From assembly GCA_017512885.1 (NCBI GenBank), contig JAFWEP010000001.1, forward strand, positions 35,597-99,596: DNA of 64,000 nt, written 5' to 3'. The DNA comes from Erysipelotrichaceae bacterium (GTDB lineage Bacteria; Bacillota_I; Bacilli_A; Erysipelotrichales; Erysipelotrichaceae). A program made the translations under genes and the position numbers. This document shows, in pieces, positions 17,634-31,512 of the stretch; position 1 is the stretch's first letter, and each line of letters starts with the position of its first letter. Under the pieces are notes generated by a model. The model made no database searches. It worked only from the letters and a program-made list of their open reading frames with translations, and was not told where the DNA came from.

Positions 17634-18986
17634 ATGACAACACTCGACTTTTATTTGAATGATGTATGGAAGAAAACGCTGGACGGGGTCTACAGTTCCC
17701 GACAGATCAGCGAATCCATGTTCAATGATTATCTGTTGTCGACCAGGCTGACTTCACTGGATGATGAATATGCATACATCCTCTGCCCGACCTACATCCA
17801 CTTCACGATCGTCGATCAATACCGCGAGGTCGTGGAATTCTATCTGGAACAGGTCTTAGGAAAACATCTTCTCCTGAAGATCCAGCAACAAAGTCTCCTG
17901 GACGCACAGAAGGAAACGGTCACCCCGGTTCCTTCTTTTGCCAATCGTTTTATCCGTACTGATTTCTCTGACCAATACTCCTTTACGAATTTTGTTGTCG
18001 GACGTTCCAATGCCCAGGCACAGGTCGCTTCCTTAGCGGTCGCCGTCAATCCCGGACTGGTCTATAACCCTTTATTCATCTACGGAAACTCCGGTCTGGG
18101 CAAGACCCATCTGCTGCTGGCCATCGGCAACAAGATCCGGGAAGTCTTTCCTGCGAAGAAGATCGCCTATATCTCCGGTCCGGATTTCGTAGAAGGTGTC
18201 TACCATTCCATTAAGGAAAAGAAGATCGAAGAGTTCAAACTGAGCTTCCAGGAACTGGATGTGCTGCTGATCGATGATATTCAGTTCATCGCCGGCAAGG
18301 AAAAGACCCATGAAGTCTTCTTCTCGGTCTTCAATGATCTGGTCAACAACCGCAAACAGATCTGTCTGACCGCAGACCGGACGCCTTCTCAGATCAAAGG
18401 TCTGGAAGACAGGATCATCTCCCGTTTCAATCAGGGATTGAACGTCAATATCGAAGCGCCGGAATATGAGACCTGCGTCAAAATCCTGGAAACGAAGATC
18501 TCCAACAACATCCAGAACCCCAATATCAGCGAAGATGTCATCTCTTATATCGCTACAAACTTTAATAAGGATGTCCGACAGCTGGAAGGGGCTCTGACCA
18601 GACTGCTGTTCTATGCGATCAATTTCGCACCGGAGAAGGAGATCATCACTCTGGATGTGGCGGTAGCTGCCTTCCAGGACACCAATCTCAAGGACTCCAG
18701 CAAGGAGATCACGATCGAACGCATCAAGCGGGCGGTCGGAGATTACTACGGTCTGACTGTGAACCAGCTGAATTCCAAGACGAGGACGAAGAATATCGCC
18801 ATGGCCCGTCATATCGCCATGTATCTCTGCCGGAAGATGCTGGATGCGCCTTACAAGGATATCGGTGTCTCCTTTGGCAACCGTGACCATTCTACGGTCA
18901 TCAATGCCTGCGACAAAGTAGAGAAGAATATGAAGGGCTCCGCTGTCTACCAGCAGGTCCTGCGCGATCTGGAATCAAGGATCTAG
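17634..18986 (+). CDS. dnaA: Chromosomal replication initiator DnaA
   Basis: An AAA+ ATPase that binds DnaA boxes and opens the origin. The 450 residues show domain I (1 to about 90), the Walker A loop GNSGLGKTH at 151-159, Walker B LIDDIQF at about 212-218, and the domain IV DNA-binding signature DHSTVINACDKV near the C-terminus. AAGGGAT precedes the start. Box clusters lie upstream and immediately downstream, the bipartite arrangement known from Bacillus subtilis. Confidence 0.98.
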   Translation: MTTLDFYLNDVWKKTLDGVYSSRQISESMFNDYLLSTRLTSLDDEYAYILCPTYIHFTIVDQYREVVEFYLEQVLGKHLLLKIQQQSLLDAQKETVTPVPSFANRFIRTDFSDQYSFTNFVVGRSNAQAQVASLAVAVNPGLVYNPLFIYGNSGLGKTHLLLAIGNKIREVFPAKKIAYISGPDFVEGVYHSIKEKKIEEFKLSFQELDVLLIDDIQFIAGKEKTHEVFFSVFNDLVNNRKQICLTADRTPSQIKGLEDRIISRFNQGLNVNIEAPEYETCVKILETKISNNIQNPNISEDVISYIATNFNKDVRQLEGALTRLLFYAINFAPEKEIITLDVAVAAFQDTNLKDSSKEITIERIKRAVGDYYGLTVNQLNSKTRTKNIAMARHIAMYLCRKMLDAPYKDIGVSFGNRDHSTVINACDKVEKNMKGSAVYQQVLRDLESRI

Positions 18987-19029
18987 ACATCTCCACAGTT
19001 TCTCCACACTCATTTTCCAACATCAAAAA

Positions 19030-19047
19030 AAGGCTTCATAAAGCCTT
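19030..19047. other. Hairpin between dnaA and the downstream DnaA boxes
   Basis: AAGGCTT-CATA-AAGCCTT forms a 7-bp stem. The T run is on the minus strand only, where no gene arrives, so its role as a terminator for dnaA is doubtful. Confidence 0.45.
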
Positions 19048-19056
19048 CTGCAACAC

Positions 19057-19095
19057 TTATCCACATTATCCACAGCCTTAATAATAATAAAAATA
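19057..19095 (+). other. oriC, downstream DnaA boxes and likely unwinding element
   Basis: Two abutting perfect boxes (TTATCCACA at 19057-19065 and 19066-19074) are followed after GCC by the AT-rich TTAATAATAATAAAAATA (19078-19095). The three-base TAA periodicity next to a DnaA box resembles the DnaA-trio unwinding element. This is probably where strand opening begins. Confidence 0.75.
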
Positions 19096-19132
19096 CTTTA
19101 AGAATAAACAAAGAAAAGAAAACGGAGGCCTT

Positions 19133-20257
19133 ATGAATTTCACGATCTCAACGAGCCGCTTGCAGAAAGCGATCAACCTGGTCAGCAGGTGCATCTCCAG
19201 TACAACGCCCTTGCCGTCGTTGTCCGGGATCCTGCTGACAGCGAAAGATAACGAACTGACTCTCACTGCTTCAGATTCCAGCATCTCCATCCGTACCGTT
19301 ATCGATGCGAATGATGAGAAGAACCAGCTGACGATCGAAGAAGAAGGAAAGATCCTGATCAACGCCCATACCCTGGGTCAGATCATTCAGAAGATGCCGA
19401 CAGCGATCACTTCCTTAGAAGTCATCGACGGCAATCTGATCGAAGTGAAGTCCGGCAAGGCTCAGGTCAAGATCAACGGCATGGATCCGGAGACCTATCC
19501 TTTGATCGCCTTCGATACCAATTCTCCTTCCTTCCCTTTAAAGGCCGCCGTCATTCAGGATATCATCGCTTCTGTCGCTTTCTCGGTCAGTACCGATGAG
19601 ACCCGTCCGGCTCTGACCGGCGTCAATCTGAAGGCTGACGGCGAACAGCTGAACTGTGCAGCGACTGATACCCATCGTCTGGCGACCAAGACGATGACGA
19701 TCGAAGGCGGAGATCAGCATTTCGATATCGTCATCCCGGCCAAGCATCTGGACAAGGTCGGCGCTTCCATCGGCGACAGCCAGGATCTGGAAGTCTCCAT
19801 CGACTCCCAGAAGATCACTTTCGCCTTCGACGGCACTTTGATCGCTGCCCGTCTGATCGATGACGCCTTCCCGACGATCTCCCATCTGCTGCCGAATGCC
19901 TATACCCAGACGATGCGGATCTCTTCCAAAGAGCTCTCTGCGGCTATCGACCGTGCTTCGATCTTCCGTTCGGAAGGCAAGAATATCATCAAGCTGACGA
20001 TGAACGGCTCCAGTGTCAATATCTCCGCTCTGGCCAGAGAAGTCGGTTCTTCCCGGGAGACCATCGATATCGTCGCCTATGAAGGAGAACCTTTAACAGT
20101 ATCCTGTTCCGGCAAGTATCTCTATGATGCGATCCGGGCGCTGAAAGTGCCGGAAGTGCTGCTCTGCTTCAATGGGGCGGTCCGTCCGATCATCATCAAG
20201 GATCCTGATGATGATTCCCTGATCATGTACGTATCTCCGGTACGTTTCTACGAGTAA
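19133..20257 (+). CDS. dnaN: DNA polymerase III beta sliding clamp
   Basis: The ring-shaped processivity clamp, 374 residues in three repeated clamp domains. Family features are MNFTISTSRLQKAI at the N-terminus, DTHRLA in the second domain and the C-terminal PVRFYE end close to the peptide-binding pocket. CGGAGG precedes the start. It follows dnaA in the canonical order and ends in a strong terminator. Confidence 0.97.
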   Translation: MNFTISTSRLQKAINLVSRCISSTTPLPSLSGILLTAKDNELTLTASDSSISIRTVIDANDEKNQLTIEEEGKILINAHTLGQIIQKMPTAITSLEVIDGNLIEVKSGKAQVKINGMDPETYPLIAFDTNSPSFPLKAAVIQDIIASVAFSVSTDETRPALTGVNLKADGEQLNCAATDTHRLATKTMTIEGGDQHFDIVIPAKHLDKVGASIGDSQDLEVSIDSQKITFAFDGTLIAARLIDDAFPTISHLLPNAYTQTMRISSKELSAAIDRASIFRSEGKNIIKLTMNGSSVNISALAREVGSSRETIDIVAYEGEPLTVSCSGKYLYDAIRALKVPEVLLCFNGAVRPIIIKDPDDDSLIMYVSPVRFYE

Positions 20258-20278
20258 AAATTCATTCAAGGCATTTCT

Positions 20279-20300
20279 GGGCGGTTTTCCGCCCTTTTTT
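20279..20300 (+). terminator. Terminator after dnaN
   Basis: GGGCGG-TTTT-CCGCCC followed by TTTTTTC. Confidence 0.9.
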
Positions 20301-20372
20301 CTTTTTTACGTATTCCTGTACCTGTCCTGTCTTCGGAGGCTCTGACTGGCATTTATGAGAGAAAAATGTTAT

Positions 20373-20378
20373 TATAAT
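20373..20378 (+). promoter_or_regulatory. Likely -10 box of the yaaA-recF-gyrB-gyrA operon
   Basis: TATAAT lies four bases upstream of the yaaA start codon, after the dnaN terminator. Transcription would begin at or just inside the start codon, suggesting a leaderless message. No clear -35 box is visible. Confidence 0.45.
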
Positions 20379-20382
20379 AAGG

Positions 20383-20591
20383 ATGAAAGAAGTAATTGTT
20401 CAGATCAACAGTGACTACATCACCCTGGGTCAGCTGCTGAAAAAAGAAGATCTGATCCAGACCGGCGGAGAAGCCAAATTCTACCTCCATTCCCAGGAAG
20501 TCCTGGTGAACGGAGAGAAGGAAGACCGGAGAGGACGGAAGTTATATTCCGGAGATGTCGTCACTGCAGAAGGACAGGATTATAAAATCTT

Positions 20592-20595
<4 letters not shown>
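20383..20595 (+). CDS. yaaA: S4-domain protein YaaA (RlbA-type)
   Basis: A 70-residue S4 RNA-binding domain protein. It has the alpha-L pattern ITLGQLLKKEDLIQTGGEAKFYL followed by VLVNGEKEDRRGRKLYSGD. It lies between dnaN and recF in most Bacillota and probably binds structured RNA or ribosomal particles. It overlaps recF by four bases (ATGA). Its start abuts a TATAAT box. Confidence 0.92.
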
Positions 20596-23575
<2,980 letters not shown>

Positions 23576-23587
23576 AGAGGAGGGTCT

Positions 23588-26107
23588 ATGGCTGATATCA
23601 ACGATGATAAGTACAACGAAGACGAAAGTCTGTACTTCAACCACGGAAAGATCACGGACATCAATATCAGTAATGAGATGCGTGACAACTTCCTCTCTTA
23701 CTCCATGTCGGTCATCATCGACCGTGCGCTGCCGGACATCAAGGACGGTCTGAAACCGGTCCACCGCCGTGTTCTCTGGGCGATGTATTCGATCGGCAAT
23801 ACACCGGATAAACCGCATATCAAGTCCGCCAACATCGTCGGTGAAGTTCTGGGTAAGTACCATCCGCACGGTGATACCGCTGCCTACGATACGATGGTCC
23901 GTATGGCTCAGGACTTCTCCTACCGCTATCCGCTGGTAGACGGTCACGGCAACTTCGGTTCCGTCGATGGTGATGAAGCGGCTGCCATGCGTTATACCGA
24001 AGCCAGGATGTCCAAGATCTCCCTGGAGATGGTCCAGGATATCCGTAAGGAAACGATCGACTGGAAGGACAACTATGATGCCCGTTTCAAGGAACCGGTG
24101 GTCATGCCTTCCCGTTTCCCGAATCTGCTGGTCAACGGTTCGATGGGTATTGCGGTCGGTATGGCCACCAACATGCCGCCGCACAACCTGAATGAAGCGA
24201 TCGATGCGATCATTGCCACCATCGATGATCCGGAGATCAGCGTTGTCGAACTGATGGACAAATACATCTCCGGTCCGGACTTCCCGACCGGCGGATATAT
24301 CATCGGACGTTCCGGCATCCGCAAAGCTTATGAGACCGGAAGAGGTTCGATCATCTGCCGTTCCAGGATCGATGTCGAAGAGATGAAGAACGGCAAGAAA
24401 CGGCTGATCGTACGGGAGATCCCGTATCTGGTCAACAAGGCGATGCTGGTAGAAAAGATCGCTTCGCTGGTCCGCGACAAGGTCATCGACGGCATTACCT
24501 CGCTGGTCGATGAAAGTAACCGTAACGGTATCCGCATCGTCATGGAAGTCCGTAAGGATGTACAGGTCGATGTCCTGCTGAATCAGCTCTATCGTCTGAC
24601 CCAGCTGCAGACCAACTACGGCGTCAACAACAACGTCCTGGTCGACAACCGGCCGATGCTGCTGCCGTTGAAGGAGATCATCCGTTACTACATCGAACAT
24701 CAGATCGAAGTCATCGAGCGCCGCACCCGCTTTGACCTCAACAAGGCCCAGGAACGGGCACATCTCCTGGAAGGTCTGAAGATCGCCGTCGACAATATCG
24801 ATGAAGTCGTTCATACGATCCGTTCCGCCAAAGACAATGACGAAGCGATGAAGAACCTGATGGAACGCTTCGGTCTGGATGAAGTACAGGCCAAGGCGAT
24901 CCTGGAGATGCAGCTGCGCCGTCTGACCGGTCTCGAAAGAGAGAAGATCGTCAACGAACTGAATGAGCTGTATGTCACGATCGATGATCTGAAGGATATC
25001 CTGAACAATCACGGACGGGTATTGGAGATCATCAAGAACGAACTGACCGTGATCAAGGAAAAATACGGTGACAAACGCCGTACTGAGATCCTGGAAGGCG
25101 AATACAGCATGGAAGATGAAGAGCTCATTCCGGAAGGCGGAGTCATCATCTCCATGACCAAGAACGGCTACATCAAACGTCTGCCGATCGATACCTACCG
25201 GGCGCAGAACCGCGGCGGACGCGGCATCAAGGGCCTCGGTCTGAATGAAGATGATGATGTGGAACAGAATGTAGCGATGTCTACCCATGACTTCCTGCTG
25301 CTGTTCTCCAACCGCGGACGGGTCTTCCGGATCAAGGGCTACGAGATCCCGGAAGCTTCCCGCAATGCGAAAGGCCTGCCGCTGATCAACCTGCTGAAGC
25401 TGGATAAGGACGAAAAGATCAAAACCCTGGTCGTCATCCAGCGTGACAAGGAGATCGCCGGTTATCTCTTCTTCGTTACGATGAACGGTCTCTGCAAGCG
25501 AGTTCCGGCGGAAGAGTTCGAATCGATCCGTCAGAACGGCAAGATCGCCATCTCACTGAAGGATGATGATGAACTGGTCGCTGTCCTGCCCACCAGCGGG
25601 GAAGATGAGATCATCATGGGTGCTTCCAACGGCAAAGCTGTCCGTTTCAATGAGAATGATGTCCGTCCGATGGGACGTACCGCTTCGGGTGTCAAGGGTA
25701 TGAATGTCGATGGTTCAAGGATCATCGGTGTCTGCACCAACCGCGAAGGACAGAACATTCTGGTCGTCTCCCGCCATGGTTACGGCAAACAGACGCCGAT
25801 CGCCGACTACCGTATGACGAGCCGCGGCGCCAAGGGCGTCAAGACCATCAACATCAACGAAAAGAACGGTGATCTGGTCGCACTGAAAGCTGTACGCGGC
25901 GACGAAGACTGCCTGATCATGGCCAGTGACGGTGTCGTGATCCGCTTCTCGCTGGAGGATGTCTCCATGCAGGGCCGGGCCACGCAGGGCGTCCGTCTGA
26001 TCAAACCTACCGAAGGCGCTTATGTCTCTTCGATCACCATCCTGGATCCGCTGATGGCTCCGGAGGAAGAAGAAAAAGAGCCGGAACAGGAAACGTCGGA
26101 AGAATAA
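23588..26107 (+). CDS. gyrA: DNA gyrase subunit A
   Basis: The DNA breakage-reunion subunit, 839 residues. The catalytic tyrosine is Y136 ([12 protein letters not shown]). The quinolone-determining segment reads [14 protein letters not shown], with threonine (T97) at the position of E. coli Ser83, as in several clostridia. The C-terminal half holds the beta-pinwheel repeats that wrap DNA, including the gyrase-box-like [12 protein letters not shown]. The acidic tail is typical. It ends upstream of a parS site and a terminator. Confidence 0.98.
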   Translation: MADINDDKYNEDESLYFNHGKITDINISNEMRDNFLSYSMSVIIDRALPDIKDGLKPVHRRVLWAMYSIGNTPDKPHIKSANIVGEVLGKYHPHGDTAAYDTMVRMAQDFSYRYPLVDGHGNFGSVDGDEAAAMRYTEARMSKISLEMVQDIRKETIDWKDNYDARFKEPVVMPSRFPNLLVNGSMGIAVGMATNMPPHNLNEAIDAIIATIDDPEISVVELMDKYISGPDFPTGGYIIGRSGIRKAYETGRGSIICRSRIDVEEMKNGKKRLIVREIPYLVNKAMLVEKIASLVRDKVIDGITSLVDESNRNGIRIVMEVRKDVQVDVLLNQLYRLTQLQTNYGVNNNVLVDNRPMLLPLKEIIRYYIEHQIEVIERRTRFDLNKAQERAHLLEGLKIAVDNIDEVVHTIRSAKDNDEAMKNLMERFGLDEVQAKAILEMQLRRLTGLEREKIVNELNELYVTIDDLKDILNNHGRVLEIIKNELTVIKEKYGDKRRTEILEGEYSMEDEELIPEGGVIISMTKNGYIKRLPIDTYRAQNRGGRGIKGLGLNEDDDVEQNVAMSTHDFLLLFSNRGRVFRIKGYEIPEASRNAKGLPLINLLKLDKDEKIKTLVVIQRDKEIAGYLFFVTMNGLCKRVPAEEFESIRQNGKIAISLKDDDELVAVLPTSGEDEIIMGASNGKAVRFNENDVRPMGRTASGVKGMNVDGSRIIGVCTNREGQNILVVSRHGYGKQTPIADYRMTSRGAKGVKTININEKNGDLVALKAVRGDEDCLIMASDGVVIRFSLEDVSMQGRATQGVRLIKPTEGAYVSSITILDPLMAPEEEEKEPEQETSEE

Positions 26108-26111
26108 ACGA

Positions 26112-26127
26112 TGTTTCACGTGAAACA
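26112..26127. other. parS site (centromere for ParB/Spo0J)
   Basis: TGTTTCACGTGAAACA, a perfect 16-bp match to the bacterial parS consensus, lies between gyrA and its terminator. ParB binds and spreads from such sites to recruit SMC. parA/parB are not in the window. Confidence 0.95.
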
Positions 26128-26134
26128 TTGAAAG

Positions 26135-26170
26135 ACCGCTGTCACTCCAATAGGTGGCAGCGGTTTTCTT
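26135..26170 (+). terminator. Terminator of the yaaA-recF-gyrB-gyrA operon
   Basis: ACCGCTGTCAC and GTGGCAGCGGT form an 11-bp stem followed by TTTTCTT. Confidence 0.9.
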
Positions 26171-26210
26171 GTGGTAGAATAGGGATACTGAATGATCGGA
26201 GGAAATTACT

Positions 26211-27497
26211 ATGATCGATATTCGTCTGATTCGGGAAGAGCCCGATGTCGTACGCGAAAATATCCGTAAGAAATTCCAGGAAGAAAAGCTTCCTTTAGTG
26301 GATGAGATCATCGCTCTGGATCTCCGTTACCGTGAGATGCGGAAGAAGGGCGATGACCTGCGCAGCGAGCGCAACAAGGCTTCCAAGGAGATCGGCGGTC
26401 TGATGAAGGCCGGCAAGAAGGAAGAAGCCGAAGCCAAAAAGGCAGAAGTCGCCAAGATCGGTGATGAGATCACGGCGACCGGTGAAGAAGAAAAGAAGCT
26501 GGAAGAAGTCATCCGTCAGAAGATGATGATCATCCCGAACATCATCGACCCGTCGGTCCCGATCGGCAAGGATGACTCGCAGAACGTTGAGATCCAGAAA
26601 TACGGTGAACCGGCTGTTCCGGCTTATGAAGTCCCGCACCATGCGGACATCCTGGACAGACTGGACGGTCTGGACAAGGAGTCTGCCGGACGTACTTCCG
26701 GTGAGGGCTTCTATTACCTGAAAGGGGATATCGCCCGTCTGCATGAGGCCATGCTGGCATATGCGCGCGACTTCATGATCAATAAGGGCTTCACCTATTT
26801 CATCCCGCCCTTCATGATCCGACACGATGTCGTTGACGGCGTCATGTCTTTCGCAGAGATGGATGCCATGATGTACAAGATCGAAGGGGAAGACCTCTTC
26901 CTGATCGGTACTTCCGAACATTCCATGATCGGCCGCTTCAAGGGCCAGCTGATCCCGGAGAAGGAACTGCCGCAGGCTCTTACTGCGTATTCTCCCTGCT
27001 TCCGCAAGGAAGGCGGCAGCCATGGTCTGGAAGAGAGAGGCCTCTACCGTGTCCATCAGTTCGAGAAACAGGAGATGGTCGTCCTCTGCAAGCCGGAAGA
27101 ATCCATGGAATGGTATGACAAGATGTGGTCCTACACTGTAGAGTACTTCCGCAGTCTGGACATCCCGGTCCGTACGCTGGAATGCTGCAGCGGCGATCTG
27201 GCAGACCTGAAAGTCAAATCCTGTGACGTCGAAGCCTGGTCTCCGCGTCAGAAGAAATACTTCGAAGTCGGCTCCTGCTCCACCCTGGGCGATGCACAGG
27301 CCAGACGTCTGCAGATCCGGGCCAAGGGTGAGAACGGCAACTACTTCGTTCACACTCTGAACAACACCGTGGTTGCTACACCGCGCGGTCTGATCGCTCT
27401 GCTCGAAAACAACTACAATGAAGACGGCAGCGTGACCGTTCCGGAAGTCCTGCGTCCGTACATGGGCGGCACGGCGCTGATCACCCCGAAGAAATAA
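26211..27497 (+). CDS. serS: Seryl-tRNA synthetase
   Basis: Charges tRNA-Ser with serine. The 428-residue protein begins MIDIRLIREEPDVV, followed by a long antiparallel coiled coil (about 25-100) that grips the tRNA. The class II core has motif 2 FRKEGGSHGLEERG and motif 3 near the C-terminus (TPRGLIALLENN). The motif 2 sequence differs from the commonest bacterial form but fits known variants. AGGAGG precedes the start. Confidence 0.96.
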   Translation: MIDIRLIREEPDVVRENIRKKFQEEKLPLVDEIIALDLRYREMRKKGDDLRSERNKASKEIGGLMKAGKKEEAEAKKAEVAKIGDEITATGEEEKKLEEVIRQKMMIIPNIIDPSVPIGKDDSQNVEIQKYGEPAVPAYEVPHHADILDRLDGLDKESAGRTSGEGFYYLKGDIARLHEAMLAYARDFMINKGFTYFIPPFMIRHDVVDGVMSFAEMDAMMYKIEGEDLFLIGTSEHSMIGRFKGQLIPEKELPQALTAYSPCFRKEGGSHGLEERGLYRVHQFEKQEMVVLCKPEESMEWYDKMWSYTVEYFRSLDIPVRTLECCSGDLADLKVKSCDVEAWSPRQKKYFEVGSCSTLGDAQARRLQIRAKGENGNYFVHTLNNTVVATPRGLIALLENNYNEDGSVTVPEVLRPYMGGTALITPKK

Positions 27498-27500
27498 ACG

Positions 27501-27523
27501 AAAGAGGAGGAAACGCCTCTTTT
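27501..27523 (+). terminator. Terminator after serS
   Basis: AAAGAGG, an eight-base loop and CCTCTTTT. It lies just before the ribosome binding site of the next gene. Confidence 0.6.
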
Positions 27524-27537
27524 CCGAAGGAGGGACT

Positions 27538-28104
27538 ATGTTGGAAGGATTCTATCAGGCAGATACAGTGCTGGAGACAGAAAGACTGCTCCTGCGTCCC
27601 ATGCAGGAAGAAGACCGGAGCGCTCTCTTCCGCAACATCAATAATGACCGGGAAGTGCTCCGCTACTATCTGGACCGTTATCTGGAGAAGGAAGAGGATC
27701 TGGATCTGAAGCCGCTGATCGAATGGTGTCAGAAGGCGAAGCGTTATTGCTTTGCGATCGTCCGGAAAGACAGCGGGGAAGTGATCGGGATGATGAATCA
27801 GTGCAGCGGACCGGATAAATACTTCCGGAATGTGGAAGTCGGTTATGCGATCGGCCGGAAGTACTGGGATCAGGGTTATGTCAGTGAAGCTTTGCCGGTC
27901 TTCATCGATCTGCTCTTCCGAAAAGGCATCCACAAGGTGACAGCTTCCGCCATGAAGGAGAATGCTGCCAGTATCCGGGTGATGCAGAAAAGCGGTATGA
28001 CTTATGAATGTACGAAAAAGGAAGAAGTCTTCTACCGTGACCGCTACTGGGATCTGGAGGTCTTCTCAGTCATCAATGATGTTTCACGTGAAACATCACA
28101 CTGA
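27538..28104 (+). CDS. GNAT acetyltransferase, RimJ/RimL type
   Basis: A 188-residue acetyltransferase of the ribosomal-protein/aminoglycoside-like group. It begins with ETERLLLRPMQEEDRSALF and carries the acetyl-CoA-binding segment VGYAIGRKYWDQGYVSEAL. The substrate is unknown. AAGGAGGG precedes the start. A complete parS site is embedded in its last codons, where DVSRET is encoded by the parS palindrome, so its C-terminal sequence may be constrained by chromosome segregation. Confidence 0.85.
   Translation: MLEGFYQADTVLETERLLLRPMQEEDRSALFRNINNDREVLRYYLDRYLEKEEDLDLKPLIEWCQKAKRYCFAIVRKDSGEVIGMMNQCSGPDKYFRNVEVGYAIGRKYWDQGYVSEALPVFIDLLFRKGIHKVTASAMKENAASIRVMQKSGMTYECTKKEEVFYRDRYWDLEVFSVINDVSRETSH
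28080..28095. other. parS site within a coding region
   Basis: A second perfect TGTTTCACGTGAAACA, inside the 3' end of the GNAT gene and about 2 kb from the first site. Confidence 0.95.
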
Positions 28105-28120
28105 GGAAGACAGACGGAGG

Positions 28121-28149
28121 TTGCCTCCGGAGGCAAAATAGTGTATTAT
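28121..28149 (+). promoter_or_regulatory. Promoter of the SRP RNA
   Basis: TTGCCT, a 17-base spacer and TATTAT lead to a start near 28156. The -35 box lies inside a perfect palindrome, TTGCCTCCGGAGGCAA. Confidence 0.7.
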
Positions 28150-28154
28150 CTTTC

Positions 28155-28235
28155 TTGGTACAACAGCCACGCTCTAATTTGGTCAGGTCCGGAAGGAAGC
28201 AGCCATACGAACCTCTGACTGTGTGTACCTTTTTT
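28155..28235 (+). ncRNA. ffs: Signal recognition particle RNA, small bacterial type (4.5S-like)
   Basis: The conserved domain IV sequence GGTCAGGTCCGGAAGGAAGC, which binds Ffh, lies at 28181-28200. The ends GGTAC (28157-28161) and GTACC (28225-28229) pair to close the hairpin, followed by a T run. At about 80 nt it is the short form without an Alu domain. Its place just before tadA-dnaX is seen in many Bacillota. Confidence 0.93.
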
Positions 28236-28248
28236 CATAGGGGACAGT

Positions 28249-28707
28249 ATGGAACAGGATCATTACTACATGGAGCTGGCTCTGGAAGAAGCCAGACTGG
28301 CCTATCAGGAAGACGAAGTACCGATCGGGGCAGTGATCGTCCGCAACGGAGAAGTCCTGGCCAGAGACCACAACCGCAAGGAACGGGATCAGAATGCGAT
28401 GCATCATGCGGAAGTCATGGTCATCCAGGAAGCGGTCCGGAAGCTGGGCACCTGGCATCTGGAGGACTGTGATCTTTATGTGACCCTGGAACCCTGTCTG
28501 ATGTGCACCGGCGCCCTGATCAACTCCCGTATCCGCCGCATCATCTTTGCGGCCAGAGATCCGAAAGGAGGGGCCATCCTCAGCAGTCTGCTGCTGTCGG
28601 AAGTCAGGAATCTGAACCACCATCCGGAGATCGCGGAAGGTATCTGCAAAGACGAATCTTCCCGTTTATTGAAGGATTATTTCAAGGAAAAACGCAAGAA
28701 CAAATAA
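28249..28707 (+). CDS. tadA: tRNA-specific adenosine deaminase
   Basis: Converts A34 of tRNA-Arg(ACG) to inosine. The 152 residues have the zinc-deaminase motifs H53-A-E55 (HHAEVMVIQEA) and PCLMC (Cys83, Cys86). A GGGG-type ribosome binding site precedes the start, which is 13 bases after the SRP RNA terminator. It precedes dnaX in the usual order. Confidence 0.95.
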   Translation: MEQDHYYMELALEEARLAYQEDEVPIGAVIVRNGEVLARDHNRKERDQNAMHHAEVMVIQEAVRKLGTWHLEDCDLYVTLEPCLMCTGALINSRIRRIIFAARDPKGGAILSSLLLSEVRNLNHHPEIAEGICKDESSRLLKDYFKEKRKNK

Positions 28708-28790
28708 CGACGGAAATCGTTCAATAAAGCCTTAAGGAAGAGGAAACTCTTCCTTTTCTATCCATGGTATAATAGTAAGAAGGACAAGCT

Positions 28791-30622
<1,832 letters not shown>

Positions 30623-30623
<1 letters not shown>

Positions 30624-30919
30624 TGAACTTTGATCTGGAACAACTGATGGCTCAGGCCCAGAAACTGCAGCAGAAGATGGAAGAAATGTCCAGTGAGATG
30701 AAGGACAAGGAATATATCGGTTCTGCCAACAATCATCTCATTGAAGTGACCGTGACCGGTGCGATGGAGACGAAAGCGGTAAAGATCGATCCCTCTCTGT
30801 TCACCCCGGAAGACCGGGAAGCCGTGGAAGAGATGCTGGTCATCGCTTTCAATGATGCCATGGCGCAGATCAATCAGGATTCCGAGAAGGGCCTCTCTGC
30901 CCTGGGACTTCCGCGCTGA
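30623..30919 (+). CDS. ybaB: YbaB/EbfC nucleoid-associated protein
   Basis: A 98-residue dimeric DNA-binding protein with the family pattern of an N-terminal helix (LMAQAQKLQQKMEEM) and a central sheet (IEVTVTGAMETKAVKIDPS). It sits between dnaX and recR in the conserved operon and overlaps both by one base (TGATG). Confidence 0.95.
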
Positions 30920-31512
30920 TGTTTCCCGACGCTTTTGAAAAAGTAGCTGCTGCTCTGCAGAGGCTGCCGGGCGTCGGTGCCAAGACCGCTCAGCGCTATG
31001 TCTTTTCCCTGATGCAGATGGGGGACGAGGTGAAGGATGTCGCCGAAAGCATCGCTGCCCTCGCCAAGCTGCATCGCTGTCCGCACTGCGGTTTCCTGAC
31101 TGACGAGGAACTCTGTTCCTTCTGTAAGGACAAGGACCGCGATCCGACCCGGATCATGGTCGTTGCCTATGATCAGGATGTCGCGGCGATCGAAAAGACG
31201 AACGGCTACAAAGGCCTTTACCATGTTCTGAACGGCGTGATCTCTTCTGCCAAGGGCATCTATCCGGAAGAACTGAATATGGACACGCTGTTTGACCGCT
31301 TGGATGGCGTCCATGAAGTGATCATCGCTACGCCTTTTACGATGGACGGTGAAATGACGGCTCTGTATCTGGACCGCCTGTTAAAAGATAAAGAGGTAGA
31401 AGTCACGAGACTGGCCCACGGTCTGCCGATGGGCGCCAGTCTGGACTATGCCGATGAGTTTACTCTGCTGCAGGCTCTGGATCATCGCCGCAGTCTGGAG
31501 GAAGAAAAATGA
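30919..31512 (+). CDS. recR: Recombination mediator RecR
   Basis: Acts with RecO (and RecF) to load RecA. The 197 residues contain a helix-hairpin-helix (LPGVGAKTAQRY), a zinc finger (CPHCGF and CSFCKD, about 54-71) and a TOPRIM domain ending in GLYHVLNG. Its stop codon overlaps the next start by four bases (ATGA). The CARF-nuclease gene is thus translationally coupled to recR. Confidence 0.96.
   Translation: MFPDAFEKVAAALQRLPGVGAKTAQRYVFSLMQMGDEVKDVAESIAALAKLHRCPHCGFLTDEELCSFCKDKDRDPTRIMVVAYDQDVAAIEKTNGYKGLYHVLNGVISSAKGIYPEELNMDTLFDRLDGVHEVIIATPFTMDGEMTALYLDRLLKDKEVEVTRLAHGLPMGASLDYADEFTLLQALDHRRSLEEEK

Noticed and set aside
28121..28136. Palindrome TTGCCTCCGGAGGCAA as terminator of the GNAT gene
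   Set aside because: No T run follows it on the plus strand (AAAATAG follows), and it contains the -35 box of the SRP RNA promoter. An operator or chance palindrome is more likely.
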